Shown here: positions 20,052 through 31,507 of the stretch, piece by piece
Layout: every line of letters begins with the position of its first letter
How positions within the stretch are numbered: position 1 is the stretch's first letter
The notes under the pieces: model-generated
Told to the model about the DNA's origin: nothing
The model's database searches: none
What the model saw: the letters and a program-made list of their open reading frames with translations, nothing else
NCBI GenBank assembly: GCA_027625915.1
Contig: JANTQA010000060.1
Location: forward strand, 1,984,001 to 2,048,000
DNA: 64,000 nt
Direction: 5' to 3'
Origin: Anaeramoeba flamelloides
Taxonomy: Eukaryota; Metamonada; Anaeramoebidae
Position numbers and translations under genes: made by a program

Positions 20052-20298
20052 TTAGATAAAATATTAATAATTAAAAGCAAAAAAGTTAAAAAAATGATAT
20101 TTTCCTCATTTTATTTTTTTAGGTTGTAAAAACTAATACTGATTGATCAAAGAACAAGAGCAAAAAAAATTTATTCAAGATCAGATTGGAAAGAAAGATC
20201 ATAACAAACAAGCACCTTTATTGTTTTGTGAGGATCTAGCAAAACTTCCAAGTTAGGAAAGTGTCTCCATTTTAAATAGTTTTTAAATTATTAATTGA
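20052..20298. promoter_or_regulatory. MCTS1 upstream region with an unresolved open segment
   Basis: The first 70 bp upstream of the MCTS1 start are A/T-rich. At 20,143-20,256 the plus strand reads KKFIQDQIGKKDHNKQAPLL and on to a stop. The minus strand reads FPNLEVLLDPHKTIKVLVCY to a TAA near 20,175. This may be 5' UTR or a terminal exon of a neighbour; the strand cannot be settled by eye. Confidence 0.3.
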
Positions 20299-20776
20299 GA
20301 GTGGTGTAAATAACCCATGTTTTTTATTTTAATCCATTACTAAAAATTAACTCCTGAAAAAAATATTGGCTTACTCTAGAAATGAAAGAAAACAAATAAA
20401 TGGGTTGAAAACAGTATATAAACATGAAATTGTGTTCTTTATATAAATTTTAAAAAAAAATTATGAAGATATGGAAAGATTAAAATTTAATTTTTTGACC
20501 AAAGAAATGAGCAAAATTTCATTTTTTGAATTTTTTTAAAAAAATCATTTAATCTCAGAAATTTTGAAAATATGATGAAATTTTTGAAACAAAAGCATTT
20601 AATATTAGTGAGTCATTTCGACTAATCAAAGATCTAACCTCTAAAGTCAATTTAAATCCGAACCAGGAATATATGTGTGTCTTCCAATCTTCAAATACCC
20701 AAATCTGAAAAAAAAAACACGAGTTAAATTTTAGTAATGGGTTAAAGGTTGTCAACACAGGTTATTTACACCACTG
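20299..20776. mobile_element. Tc1/mariner-like fold-back element with about 74-bp arms
   Basis: The left arm (20,299-20,372) reads AGTGGTGTAAATAACCCATG and on to CCATTACTAAAAATTAACTC. The right arm (20,703-20,776) is its imperfect reverse complement and ends CACCACTG followed by TA. The 330-bp middle holds a short minus-strand stretch (IWVFEDWKTHIYSWFGF) after a TTTTTTTCAG. That could be transposase debris or a captured exon. Confidence 0.7.
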
Positions 20777-21921
20777 TACTGACAATTTGAACTAGCCTCC
20801 TTGAGATCTACAAGATCACAAACTTTGAAATCAAATACCTTAAATACCTCAATTTGTGATCGAGTCAGAGGCAGCTACAACCAATCGAAAAATTTTTAAT
20901 TTAAATCGAAATTTAAAGAGTGAATGATTTTATTCCTTTAGAAGTGAAAAAAGATAATTGTTGATCTTATATATTCCAGTTTATAAATATTTTGGATAAT
21001 CATAGTATCAAAAGCAAAAAAATATTTTATACACTAAAAAAAAAGGAATAAATATGTCACTATTAGCTCAAAAAGATTCTAAGGATCAAAAGTTAAACAG
21101 TTTTTTTCATTTAAAAATCTATAGATAATTTAGATGTTACAAAGCCAATAAGTTTGAAATAATAAACTATTATCCTTTTCTTTCTCATTATAATGAAAAA
21201 AATTTTTTTTCATATGCACTTTATATATTTTCAAAGAAGAAACTAAAATATTACTAAAAATTTGTTTTTTTAACAAGACACATTTAAAAAATGGAAAAAA
21301 AATTTTTTTGTTTTATTTTTATTTTAATCGATAGCCATTTATACTATTAAAATCGTTTTTTCTATGTAAATCTTTTATTTATTTTGAGTGATTTTCTCAG
21401 AATTTTAATTTCAAAAAGTATATATAAGGTATTTCCAAAAAAGTTGGGTCTTATTATTATTTCAATAATTATCTTCATTTGTAATTCTATTCAAAAATTT
21501 TATTATATTAAATTTAGAGAAATTATAATATTAGTTGGATATGTGTCTATATGTTTTAAAAAAAAATATTAATCAAAATCCTTCCAAAAAAAAATGGTAG
21601 GGTTGATATTATTTAGAAAATAAAGGCACATCAAATCTAAAAAAAAAAAAAAAATCAATATCTCTTTCAAATAAAAATAGTTTTTAAACAATAAAATACC
21701 ATTATTAATTCATTCTATTCAAAATGTAATCAAGATTAAAGCTCTTTTATATAATAAAAACTATAATCAAAAAGAAAAAAATCACCACTAATTTTTACTC
21801 TTGAAAATATCTTATAAACTTGGGAAAAGAAGCTTCCATATCTTGTATAAGAATTCTGTCCAAACAAATTAAATTGGGTTATTTCGGAGATTTATCAATT
21901 ATAAAATAATAATTTTGGATA
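20777..21921. other. Intergenic region
   Basis: Positions 20,795-20,880 are less AT-rich and open on the minus strand (SQIEVFKVFDFKVCDLVDL) after a GTTGTAG, but no joining exon was found. A hydrophobic open frame at 21,384-21,572 on the plus strand begins with a non-ATG codon and is probably chance. Nothing else is supportable. Confidence 0.35.
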
Positions 21922-22170
21922 TTTAAAGCCCTATTCCCAGTATAAAAGCCAAAAATGGCATTTTTTTTTTTGTAATTTTTTTTTTCAATCTCCTTTTTCA
22001 AAAGCACCACCAACTAAAGATTACCCAAATGTAAAAATGATTACGATTCAAACCTACCCAAATACTTTTCTCAAAACTATAACTTTAGGTTATTCCAAAA
22101 AAGTAAATTAAAAAAAAATGACAAAAAAAAATGCTATTTTTTGCTTTTATACTGGGAATAGGGCTTTAAA
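21922..22170. mobile_element. TTAA-flanked inverted-repeat MITE
   Basis: About 245 bp bounded by TTAA at 21,923 and 22,166. The ends are AGCCCTATTCCCAGTATAAA on the left and the mirror GGGAATAGGGCT on the right, with A/T-rich inner arms. TTAA flanks fit piggyBac-type insertion. A TAA/TTA target of the PIF/Harbinger type is an alternative, because the palindromic TTTAAA makes the exact end ambiguous. Confidence 0.75.
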
Positions 22171-22183
22171 TAGTTAGATTAAA

Positions 22184-22276
22184 ATGAAGTTTAAAAAAGA
22201 TATTTGTAAATCGGCTTTCTCAACTTATGATGAAAGAGCTTTGTTAAAAGATAAATATGAAAATTATATTATCCAA
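22184..22276 (+). CDS. Possible first exon, small hydrophilic peptide
   Basis: ATG 14 bp after the MITE, 31 codons (MKFKKDICKSAFSTYDERAL and on to ENYIIQ), ending at GTAAACAG. The open frame continues to 22,399 but turns low-complexity after that point. No second exon found. Possibly a chance frame. Confidence 0.22.
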
Positions 22277-23448
22277 GTAAACAGTAACTTTAATAAAGTA
22301 TTAAATTTAAAATATTATTTCCAAAAATACTTATTTTTAAAAAAAATCATCCTTATAATGTTTAAAAAAAAAAAGATTGAGAAGAATATTCAACTTTAGA
22401 AATTAATTTAAATCTGATGACTATTTTTTCCCCAAATTCAACTTCATTTTCTTTGAAATATCTAGAAAGTATTCATTAGTGTAATTATAATGCTCTTATC
22501 ATATTTTTAAGTGTATCATTACTTTTTGCTATTTCAGAATCGTAATTTATTATAATAAAAACATTATTAAAATTCCAATTAAAAAATCCCATATAAATAC
22601 AAAAATTGTAATAACTACAAATCATTTTAATAGAAAAATCATTATAATAATAAATTAGATTTTCTCCAAAAAAGCAAAAAATGATAAATTAAATATAAAA
22701 AAAAATATTTTTTACTGGATCAAACAAAAATATTCTCATAAAAAAGATTATAGGTTTTCCTGGCGTTTTATTAACTTTTTTTTTTTCAGATAGATTCTAT
22801 TTACTATTCTTGTAATATTTTAATATTTGTCAATAAAAAAAAAAATAATTGGATTTGGTAATTCAAATCCAAAAAACACTGAGGCACTCAAATATAGATT
22901 ATTGTATCTACCAGTTAATGAGTATTTTATATACAACCTTCATTAATTTAAAAAGAATCAAAATTTCTCATTTGATACCGATCTAGATCATTTAATTTAC
23001 AGTTATATAAGATTAAGTATAAAGTAAATAAAGAGATAACTTTTTTTAAAAAAAAATCGGGAAATGAATGATTTAACAATTTATTGATTTTCAAAAAACA
23101 AGATGAAAATTCTTTCCAATTGAAAAAAGCAATTATCAGTTTAAAATAGCTTTAATGTGATCCGAGAAATAAAAAATCCATTATTTTTTACTTTTTCAAA
23201 AAGAGTTTACAGTATTTGTAAAATTCCTTTCATTATTTTTGACCAAAAATTAACTGTTTTTTAAATTGGAAATACTAAAATAAATTTATGTTTCAGGATT
23301 GATTTGTGTAAAAATTAGGGTTTTTTTAAAAATTATTCCCAAAGAAAAAATAAGAAAATAAAAAAGAAATAAATTTGTGTATATTGAAAAGTTATATAAA
23401 TCTAATAACAAGAAGCGAAAAGAGAAGACTAGCAATTGTTGTGTTGAT
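22277..23448. other. Intergenic region
   Basis: AT-rich. The last 160 bp are the 3' flank of the NSE2 gene. I see no repeat member or convincing reading frame. Confidence 0.5.
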
Positions 23449-24366
23449 TTAATCACTCTCAATATCGTCGTTTTCTTCTGATGTTTCATCACTTTCTTCA
23501 ATTATTTCTTCACTTTCACTATTATCATCACTATTGTCACTCTCATCGCCATCGTCATCACTATCGTCTTCGTCTTCGTCTTCATCGTCATCTTCGTCTT
23601 CGTCATCGTCCTCATCGTCGTCATTGTCCGTGTCCGAAATTCCTTCAATATCAATATCTTGATCAATCTCAAATTCTTCGATCTGTTCAAATTGGGCAGC
23701 TTGAGAATTTTTTTTCATCATTGCAAGCCTTACTTGCCTTTCCATTTCGATGTTCCTTTCCAGATCTTTTGTAGAAACTTGAAAAGAACAAGCCGAAACA
23801 GGGCAGCCTTTTGTAGAATTCGACAAATATTTTATTATTGCAGACTTTTCATAAGAATGGCCACACTTCTTGGATTTCATTGGCTGTTTAAAGACTTTCA
23901 TTGTTAAAGGGCATTTTAAAGTTCGTTCACTGAACTCTTCTCCAACAAAGGATAATTCGTCAGGATGTAAAATTGAAAATAATTCTTTTTCAAACTTTTC
24001 CGTTTTCTTTTGGATCATTTCTTGCTTGGGATTGTTTTTTAATAATTCTTTGTAATCCGATCGTAACTTTTTCATATAATTTGATACAGTTGTGATTTCG
24101 TTTTCTGTTTCTTCGTTGTCCTCATCGTTTTCAAATCCTAATGGATCCTCTGGAATACTTGCAAAGAGTTTGTTTTGTGCTTTCAAAATCCATGGTAAAT
24201 CCGATAACTTCTTATATGATGCTAATGATTTGTTCACACCTTGTTCATCGGACTCCCTTGCTAGGTTTTGTGAGTATGTTTTAATTTCAACCAAGGCCTT
24301 GGGAATCGTGGATTTAACATATTCCTTATTACTGTCAATTAATCTATTCAGAAAATTTTGATCCAT
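23449..24366 (-). CDS. NSE2: NSE2/MMS21-type SP-RING SUMO E3 ligase (SMC5/6 complex)
   Basis: Intronless, 305 residues. NSE2 docks on the SMC5 arm and transfers SUMO to SMC5/6 and repair targets in the nucleus. The N-terminal 150 residues are helical and charged, as expected for the SMC5-binding part. The SP-RING follows: CPLTMKVFKQPMKSKKCGHS with Zn ligands C168, H170, C188 and C193 (CGH...KGCPVSAC), in the NSE2 spacing C-x4-C. After QVSTKDLERNIEMERQVR, which resembles the end of the NSE2 domain, comes an unusual acidic tail of about 60 mostly Asp/Glu residues (from about 245 to the end). Siz/PIAS ligases are excluded by the absence of SAP and PINIT regions and the small size. The ATG at 24,366 is the first in frame. 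Confidence 0.9.
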   Translation of the reverse strand: MDQNFLNRLIDSNKEYVKSTIPKALVEIKTYSQNLARESDEQGVNKSLASYKKLSDLPWILKAQNKLFASIPEDPLGFENDEDNEETENEITTVSNYMKKLRSDYKELLKNNPKQEMIQKKTEKFEKELFSILHPDELSFVGEEFSERTLKCPLTMKVFKQPMKSKKCGHSYEKSAIIKYLSNSTKGCPVSACSFQVSTKDLERNIEMERQVRLAMMKKNSQAAQFEQIEEFEIDQDIDIEGISDTDNDDDEDDDEDEDDDEDEDEDDSDDDGDESDNSDDNSESEEIIEESDETSEENDDIESD

Positions 24367-25561
24367 TATTCATTCACTAAAATGTGTTAATTTCAGAAAA
24401 AGTAAAAATTATTAAAAAAAATAAAAAATTCTGGTTTCTTCTTCCTCAGATTACAAATTGAGTTGAAAAAGAAGAATTTTCAACAAAGTTGAAAACTACT
24501 TTATTATTCTTATTTGTTGGAGATTGAACTGTTTATCACACTTTCCAATTTTCATCATAGTGAATTTTTTTTATTATTGAGTACTGTTTAAAATGTTGAC
24601 AATTCACTTGGAATAGTAAAAAATTTTCTAATATAAGACTCTACTGGTGGCTGTATTCTAAAAGAATGTTTATACCTTGAATAAAAATGTTTCTTTTTGA
24701 AAAGTCAAGTTTGGTGAATTGATAATTGGTTACATGATATTACTTTTTATTTTTTAATAACAATTTTTTTATTATATTATTCTTTTTTAAGATTTTAATT
24801 TTTATTCTGGATGAATATTTAATTGAAGAATGGTGCAATTAAGTGTAAATTCTAAGAGTGTTCCGTGGTTCAGGGAGCTCTTAATATTTAATTCTTAGTA
24901 TTATTAAACAATACATTATTAGATTTTTGACTAATTCACAATATATAATTACCATTTTGTTAATTTTGTGGTTTTAATTAATTTTTCAGATCTAAAAATA
25001 GAACCCAAAACAATAGAATTTCAGTATTTAATAATTGATATCTACAACTTTCCATAATACTGTTAATTGTAAAATTAAAAAAACAAATTTTTCATTCAGT
25101 CTTCCAAATTAAACACAATCCAAGAATTATAATTAGTATAAAAAGTGGCCCTTTTCTAATAAACTGAAACTATCAATTTTCACTGATTTAGGGAATTAAA
25201 AAATGGTAATTTTAGAGAATATTTAATATCTTGTTTAGGAATGTTGAATGAAAATTTTGTTTCCATTTATTTTGCAATGAATAGTAATTATTTATTCTAT
25301 TTGTAAATTTCATAATTTATTTATTTTTTTGTTAGTCTACAAACTAAAAGGTTAATTATTCTATATTTTCTTTAAATGATACTAACTATTCTTGAAAAAA
25401 AATGAAAAATTGATTCTAATTATAAAACAGTAATAAAAGTTCTCATTTTGAAATATTTTTTTAATTTCTTGTTTTGTTCATTTTAAAACAAAAATCCAGT
25501 CCAAAAGTTAGATTGGTTATGAGAATCAAAATAGAATTTAAAACAGTAAATTAAACAAATG
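24367..25561. other. NSE2 upstream region and partial family-C repeat
   Basis: Positions 24,930-25,075 resemble repeat family C (TCTAAAAATAGAACCCAAA, TTTCAGTATTTAATAATTGA, CTTTCCA). The remainder is AT-rich without a gene. The NSE2 promoter should lie in the first few hundred bases. Confidence 0.45.
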
Positions 25562-25754
25562 CAGTTGGTTTCAAATTTAAGGCACAGACTTTCAACGAAA
25601 TTTTAGGCACAGAAAAATATCAAATTCAAGCACATAATTTGTCCTTTTTTTTTAAAATTTATTTTACTAGAATCTGAATTTTGAGCCTTAATTTTAGATT
25701 TTTTTTATGCCTTTAATTTCGTATCCGTTTGTGTCTTAAAAGTGAAACTGACTG
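25562..25754. mobile_element. Family-1 fold-back MITE
   Basis: 193 bp, starting CAGTTGGTTTCAAATTTAAG and ending GTGAAACTGACTG before TA. First of four copies within 3 kb. Confidence 0.8.
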
Positions 25755-25829
25755 TAGTTTTTTCAGTTTATTTTATTAAATTGAATGAAATTTGTCAAAA
25801 TGTTTTTATAGTTTATTATTTAATTAGAA

Positions 25830-25838
25830 GGGGGGGGG
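25830..25838 (+). repeat. Run of nine G
   Basis: An isolated poly-G in sequence with very low G+C. Comparable poly-C runs occur at 36,754, 43,920 and 51,763. Confidence 0.9.
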
Positions 25839-26369
25839 TTAGTTGGTTTAAATCTATTTTCGAGATAATTTTCAGAAGTATATTTTCGAAATTTGAAGTC
25901 TAAATAGTGTGTGTTCATTCTAAATTTTTGTCATCTATTTAATAATTCTTTTTTAAATTATTTGTAAATAAATAGGTCATCTTAAATTGGTATGATTGTA
26001 TTTATTAAGAAGTTAGTTTATTTAATCCATTTACAGAAAAAGAATCACAATGAAGAAATTGAAATATATTGTTTATTTGTTTCAATTGTCAAGATCGGTG
26101 TCTTTTTATATAATGAGTTTGAAGAATATGTAATATTGAAAAAAGGTTGCAGAAAATGAATTAAATAACAGAAATGCTAAAATCGATTATTTTATTGAAA
26201 TATTAAATTCAAAATTATCAAAAAGCTATTTATAATAATAAAAAATTAAAATTAGTTTTGATTTTAATTATTTCTTTTTCTTGTATCTTAATTAATTATA
26301 TGATTTATTAATACAAACTACTTTTTTAGATTTTTGAAGTTGGGTATATATTAATTGATATAGATAAAT

Positions 26370-26576
26370 TCATTTCTATTTTTAAGTCGAAAATATTCAA
26401 CTAAGTTTAAGGTACACAAAAAAAAACTCAAGTTAAGTCTTAAAATTCAAATTCTAGTGAAATACTTTGATTTATAAAAATTTTTGATTTTCTTTTTTAA
26501 AATGTGTTTAATTTAAGGATTTTTTTGTGCCTTAATTTTCCTTGAAAGTTTGTGACTGAAAAGTGGAAATGGTTTT
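26370..26576. mobile_element. Family-1 fold-back MITE, degraded
   Basis: Only the inner arm blocks (TTTAAGGTACACAAA, TTCTAGTGAAATA, TTTTTGTGCCTTAATTTTC, GAAAGTTTGTG) remain clear. The outer end is blurred. Confidence 0.55.
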
Positions 26577-26639
26577 AAGTTTTTATCTTAAACAATGGTA
26601 CTAAATTCTGTTTCAGTAAAAGGGGCCCTACATTTTTTT

Positions 26640-27310
26640 TCAAATATCAATTATTTTATATAATTGGCCTTTGAAGAACAAATAAGAAATAAAAAGAATA
26701 ATACGCGTCAAAGAATTGTTGATATATGTCTGAAAGGAAACTAATAAATCAATGGATTTTCTTAAAAATTGAAATGCCTAAATCCATATGGCACTGTTGA
26801 GAAAAACAACGATGTTCGTTTTGAACTTATACTGTATTTGAATAATAAATATGAAGCATTTTCCCCTCGTTTTCGATACTTTTCTTTTAGAATGTGCGCC
26901 CCCAACCCAAGTTTGTTGGTATTTGTGGTAAGTGTTTGAAAAAGAAATGAAAACGAAGTGGAAATTTTCCACATTTATTAAACAAATGTCAAGATCAAAG
27001 ATTGAATAAAATTCCAATAGAAATCAATATGATTTCTCAAAAATCATTTTCATGGTTTCAATAACCTTAGAATAACACATTTTTACTAAGTGGTTATTGA
27101 TCTTGAAAGAAAAAAATTTTTTGGAACTGGATGAAGTTTTAAAAAAAAAATCTAAAAAAAAAATAAAAATGTGTAGAAATGTGAAAAAATGATTTCAATT
27201 TTGAAATTTTCCGAAATAAAATTTTTCTTCTAATATCTATGTAAAAGTTTTAAACGCGTGCATTATACCCATTGCAACTGGTCCCCTTTAACTGAAAAAT
27301 AGTTTTGTTG
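26640..27310 (+). repeat. Dispersed repeat family A, copy 2
   Basis: TATCAATTATTTTATATAAT, GAACAAATAAGAAAT, ATCAAAGAATTGTTGATA, CTAATAAATCAAT and the CCAATAGAAATCAATATGAT block match the copies at 52.6, 57.1 and 62.2 kb. A segment at about 26,850-26,960 is extra compared with the 57-kb copy; a similar extra block may exist at 62.4-62.6 kb. Confidence 0.6.
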
Positions 27311-27815
27311 TATAAAAATGATTAACAAGTTATCAAATAAAAGAAGAATAAACTTTATTACAATTTTGATAATTTTTCTTTGTTTTTATTATGAAAATAA
27401 ATTCATGATACACAAACTTTTACCAATTTTCAAACAGGATAGGTCAAAATGTAATTCATTTTTTTTTTTTTTTTTTTTTTTTCCTCTTATTTGACCTTCT
27501 TTCCACTTTATCTCAAAATATATTGATACTATTAGACTAAAGTTCACAATATTAGAGTATAAAGTGGGATGAATATATAAAGTACTTTTTTATTTTCTAA
27601 TTTTTCAAGGTTAATTTTGAATTTGGGTTTAGTAAAAATGCTTTTGTAATAATGAAAATTAATTTCAAAAAAAAAAAAAAAATAAATTGTTGTTTTTAAC
27701 TGAATTAATTAACTTTTCATGTTTTAAATATACTACCACGTGTATTATATATGGAAAGAATGGTTGCTGTGTATAAAATCCGTAAAATAATAAACCCATT
27801 GTTAACTTTTAACTA

Positions 27816-28008
27816 CAGTTGGTTTCAAATTTAAGTAACAAACTTTCAACGAAAAGTAAGACATACAAAAAATCCAAAAGTAAGGAATAAATTTCGGTAT
27901 TTTTTTTTACAAATTATTTTACTAGAATTTGAACGTTGTGCCTTAATTTGAGATTTTTTTGTGCATTAATTTTCGTTGAAGTTTGTGTCTTAAAATTGGA
28001 ACTGGCTG
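27816..28008. mobile_element. Family-1 fold-back MITE
   Basis: 193 bp, TA then CAGTTGGTTTCAAATTTAAG at the left, GGAACTGGCTG at the right. A poly-T of about 26 nt follows at once. Confidence 0.8.
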
Positions 28009-28323
28009 TGATGTTTTTTTTTTTTTTTTTTTTTTTTTTTTTCAGACTTGGCTATTGGAAGAAAGGAAATACAAGTTAATACTTGTTTCATAACGAAATT
28101 TCTCTCGGTGTCAGATGTTGAACCAATGTAAATGGTTTTAAAGTTCTGAAGATTTTGTTTGAAATTTTTCATTTTTAAAAAATAAAACCAAAGATTTTTT
28201 TCATTATAATTTCAAAAAAGATCTTTTTCTCTTTTTTTTATTTAAAAATTATTTTTATCATTTAATATCTTCATAATTCTTATTTAAAACTTATTTAAAG
28301 AGTATTGTCATGTACGTTACATA

Positions 28324-28519
28324 CAGTCAGTTTCACTTTTAAGACACAAACTTTCGACGAAATTTAAGGCACAAAAAAAAATCTCAAATTAAGGTACAAA
28401 ATCAGATTCTAATAAAATAAATTGTAAAAATTAAAATTACAAATTTTGTGCCTTAATTTGAGATTTTTTTGTTCATTAAATTTTGTTGAAAGTTTGTGTC
28501 TTAAGGGTGAAACTGACTG
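28324..28519. mobile_element. Family-1 fold-back MITE
   Basis: 196 bp, TA then CAGTCAGTTTCACTTTTAAG at the left, GTGAAACTGACTG at the right. It lies 315 bp from the previous copy in the same family. Confidence 0.85.
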
Positions 28520-29757
28520 TGTTGTTGTTAGAATTTTTTTTTCTTATTTATATGCTATTATCGTCATATTGGTAAAATTCTTTCTTTTTTTTAATGTGAG
28601 TCAATATTTTGAACATATGTCAAATTTTCAAAACCCATTAAAGATACTGGACTGCCAAATCCACAGTGATATTTATCGGGTATGAAAATTAACCTATTTT
28701 TCCTGTTAACAGCAAAAAAATAAGTTTGTTAGATGTAATTGCATAATTTGTTTTTTTTTTTCTAGGGTTATTCTAAAAAATTTCATAAAGAGACACTTAT
28801 TAAAACAAATGTTTTTTGTCATTAAAATAAATTCAAAATTTACAAACGAAGATTACAAAGATTGGAGATTCAATTTAATATTTTCTTTAAAATAGTACTG
28901 GCTTTTGATAGTATGATGTTTAGAAAATGATGATCCTTAAAAAATCTGAAATTCTTTTTACAAATTGTTGATTATTCCTGAGTTTTTGAGTGGAAAATTC
29001 AAATTTTAATGTATTCTCTAATATAATTTTTTAGTCTCTTATAAAATTCCACGGTTGGTAAGGGGGTATCGTAGAAGCATAAAATCATGTCACAGAATGA
29101 AAACTCTGAGATAAAAAATGATTTTTCTATTTGTCCTAATAATCAATTTCAATAGATATTTGAAAATTTTTTACTTTCTTTTTCTATTTTTGAAATATTT
29201 TTAACTTTACTTTGAATAAAGGCCTTTATTATCCTAAATATCAATAAACTTTTAAAATTTTATTATTCTTTAGACTATTTTTTGTCAGGGACTGTTTTAT
29301 AAGTTGAAGTTTATCCAATTTTTAATGAAATCAAAATTGAACTAAAAATTTTTTTGTATTGATCGGTAGATTTCACCGTAGGTTTGGAACAGATGTTAAA
29401 ACGTGGGTTAGTAACGCGACTATAAGAGAACATTAGGACAAAGGTATCTAACTCGTCCCATTCCTCTTTTTATACATCTGTTCATTTTCTTTGATGAATT
29501 ATTAATTTTGATCATTTCCCTTTGGATGAATAGTTTACCACATTTCTAGGACACATTGTTAATTCTTCATTTTTTAAAATAGATAATTTTTGATTTAGAA
29601 CTCTCTGATCATATTTTTTTTTGTATGATAGATTTTGAAAATCTATATAATAGAGCAAAATCGAATTCACACCAGTAGTGAGTATTCGGAGATATTAGAA
29701 GTTATAAATATTCTGTAAACTCTTGATCACCGACACAAAAAGTCTTACAAAACACGC
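28520..29757. other. Intergenic region with one exon-like island
   Basis: Positions 29,340-29,475 are less AT-rich and open for about 51 codons on the minus strand (includes EEWDELDTFVLMFSYSRVTN). No good acceptor precedes it. The rest is AT-rich with no support for a gene. Confidence 0.3.
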
Positions 29758-30139
29758 TCACAAGTGTAAATATGGATTGTTGCAAAAAATAGAGTTTTTA
29801 CAATTTTGGAGTTAAATAAAGATTTCAGTGCAATTTTCCAAATTTTGGTAATAGTAAATGAAATGTCCATATTTTAGTTTTTGATCTCAATGGATTTTTC
29901 AAAATAAAATCCTTTGGTAAATATCAATAATTTGTTTGAAAAATGATTTTTTTTTTTTAAGATCGAAAGATGTTTTTTCACCAAGCAATTTTTTGATTAA
30001 AATTATTATTAGTCAATGAAGAGAATCAGATCCTGTATTTAATGTTTCTAAATTGTGGTTAAATACATTGAAATCTTTATTTAACTCCAAAGTGTGTAAA
30101 AACTCTATTTTTTGTAACATTCCATATTTACGCTTATAA
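29758..30139. mobile_element. Family-2 fold-back MITE, copy 1
   Basis: About 382 bp. The left end TCACAAGTGTAAATATGGAT passes into AATAGAGTTTTTACAATTTT. The right arm mirrors it through AAAAACTCTATTTTTTGTAA and TCCATATTTACGCTT. The middle pairs more weakly. Three more copies occur in the window. Confidence 0.8.
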
Positions 30140-31147
30140 AACACTTTTAATATTTTGTTAAATAGGGAAAAATGAAAGGAAGCTTGTTGCTGTCAAAACA
30201 AAATGGTGTGTTTAAGATCAAACCAGAAAACTGATAAATGTTATTTAAAGGAAAGACCAATCACCCATTTTCTAATTGATCAGTTTAAAATTTTCTTGTC
30301 ACTTCATGGATTGTTAATGAATCAAAATACTTTAGAAAAGAGGTTTTGAAACAGAAAATAGGGATCTAGAAAATGATTTTTGTTTGAGAAGAAATTAAAG
30401 CAAACAAAACTTGAAAAACAAAGTAATTTTTTTTCTCAAATTACTTTAAATGCTTTTCCATTTTGTTTTAATTGCATCTACGGTTGAATTTTTGGTGAAG
30501 CAATCACACAAAAAAAAAAAAAATCCAAAAAAGTTTTCACAAAACACAAAATTTCTTTTTCAAAAGGAGAATTCGAAAAAATAAGATTCTGTTCCTACAA
30601 TTTTGAGAAAATTTAAACAAACAAATCTTTGTGATTGTCTGTTGACTTCAAAAAAGATTCAAAATGAAACCCGTGTTGGAAGAACCACTTCTCTCTTGTT
30701 CTTTTAATTGTGTTCTTTTTCTCTTCAGGAAATAAGTCTTTTTCAATAAAATATGATTAAAGTCTTCAAGTAGGAAGTCGACTGTTCTTTTACTGAATTG
30801 ACTTAAATACACCCTAACCAATCTAATACACTTTACTTTATTAGAAAAAAAATTTCTTGAATCGCAATTTTTGAATTACATGATGTAGGGAAACTAACGA
30901 ACTCCAATAACTCTTTCAAGAAAATTACTCGTTTTGGTAATTTGTAAAAGGTGGAATGAAGACGTTGTTTTTTTTAAAAGTGATCAAAAAAAAAAAAAAA
31001 GAAACAAAAAACAATAACAAAAGGAAATTTAAAAAATGAAAAAAAAAATGACTTTATTATATCACCAATATAAAGAGAATTTTCAGTTTTAATTAGTTTT
31101 CGCAAAATGCAATTTTGAAATCAAATAATTTCTTTTTTTTTCTTCTA

Positions 31148-31187
<40 letters not shown>

Positions 31188-31507
31188 TTAGGTTTTAGTC
31201 TATCTATAAAAAAAAATATGAAAAAAAGAAGAAGGCTATTTGATAACAAGAGAGATTTCTTGGAAAATTATTTTTTGTGTGAAAAATGTTCTCTTCAAAA
31301 GGAACCTTAATTTTGATTTTTTCTTACTCCAAAAATTAAGAAAAAACCATCTAAGGAATGTATTTTGGAAAAAAGGAAAATTTTTTTGGTTTTTTGGGTA
31401 CCCCAAATATTTTATTATTCAACAAAAAAGTTGAATTAATAATGTAGTTGGAGTGTTTATAGTTTTGTTTTGTTTTTTTTTTTTTTTTTTTTTTTTTGAA
31501 CAAAACT
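30140..31507. other. Region with weak exon candidates and a 34-nt poly-T
   Basis: The minus strand is open for 75 codons at 30,648-30,875 (includes SQFSKRTVDFLLEDFNHILL), but chance cannot be excluded. At 31,216-31,308 a plus-strand ATG opens a 30-residue frame (MKKRRRLFDNKRDFLENYF, then a CEKC). A T run spans 31,152-31,185 and another 31,472-31,497. Confidence 0.3.

Noticed and set aside
28446-28685. Open frame of 79 residues starting inside a family-1 element
   Set aside because: It begins in the MITE arm and has no coding character.
29361-29470. A tRNA-like, less AT-rich stretch
   Set aside because: No T-loop (GGTTCGAAT-type), no acceptor pairing and no box A/B spacing could be found.
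30648-30973. One continuous open frame of more than 100 codons on the minus strand
   Set aside because: On recount a stop lies at 30,876-30,878; only 75 codons are open, which chance could produce in a window this size.
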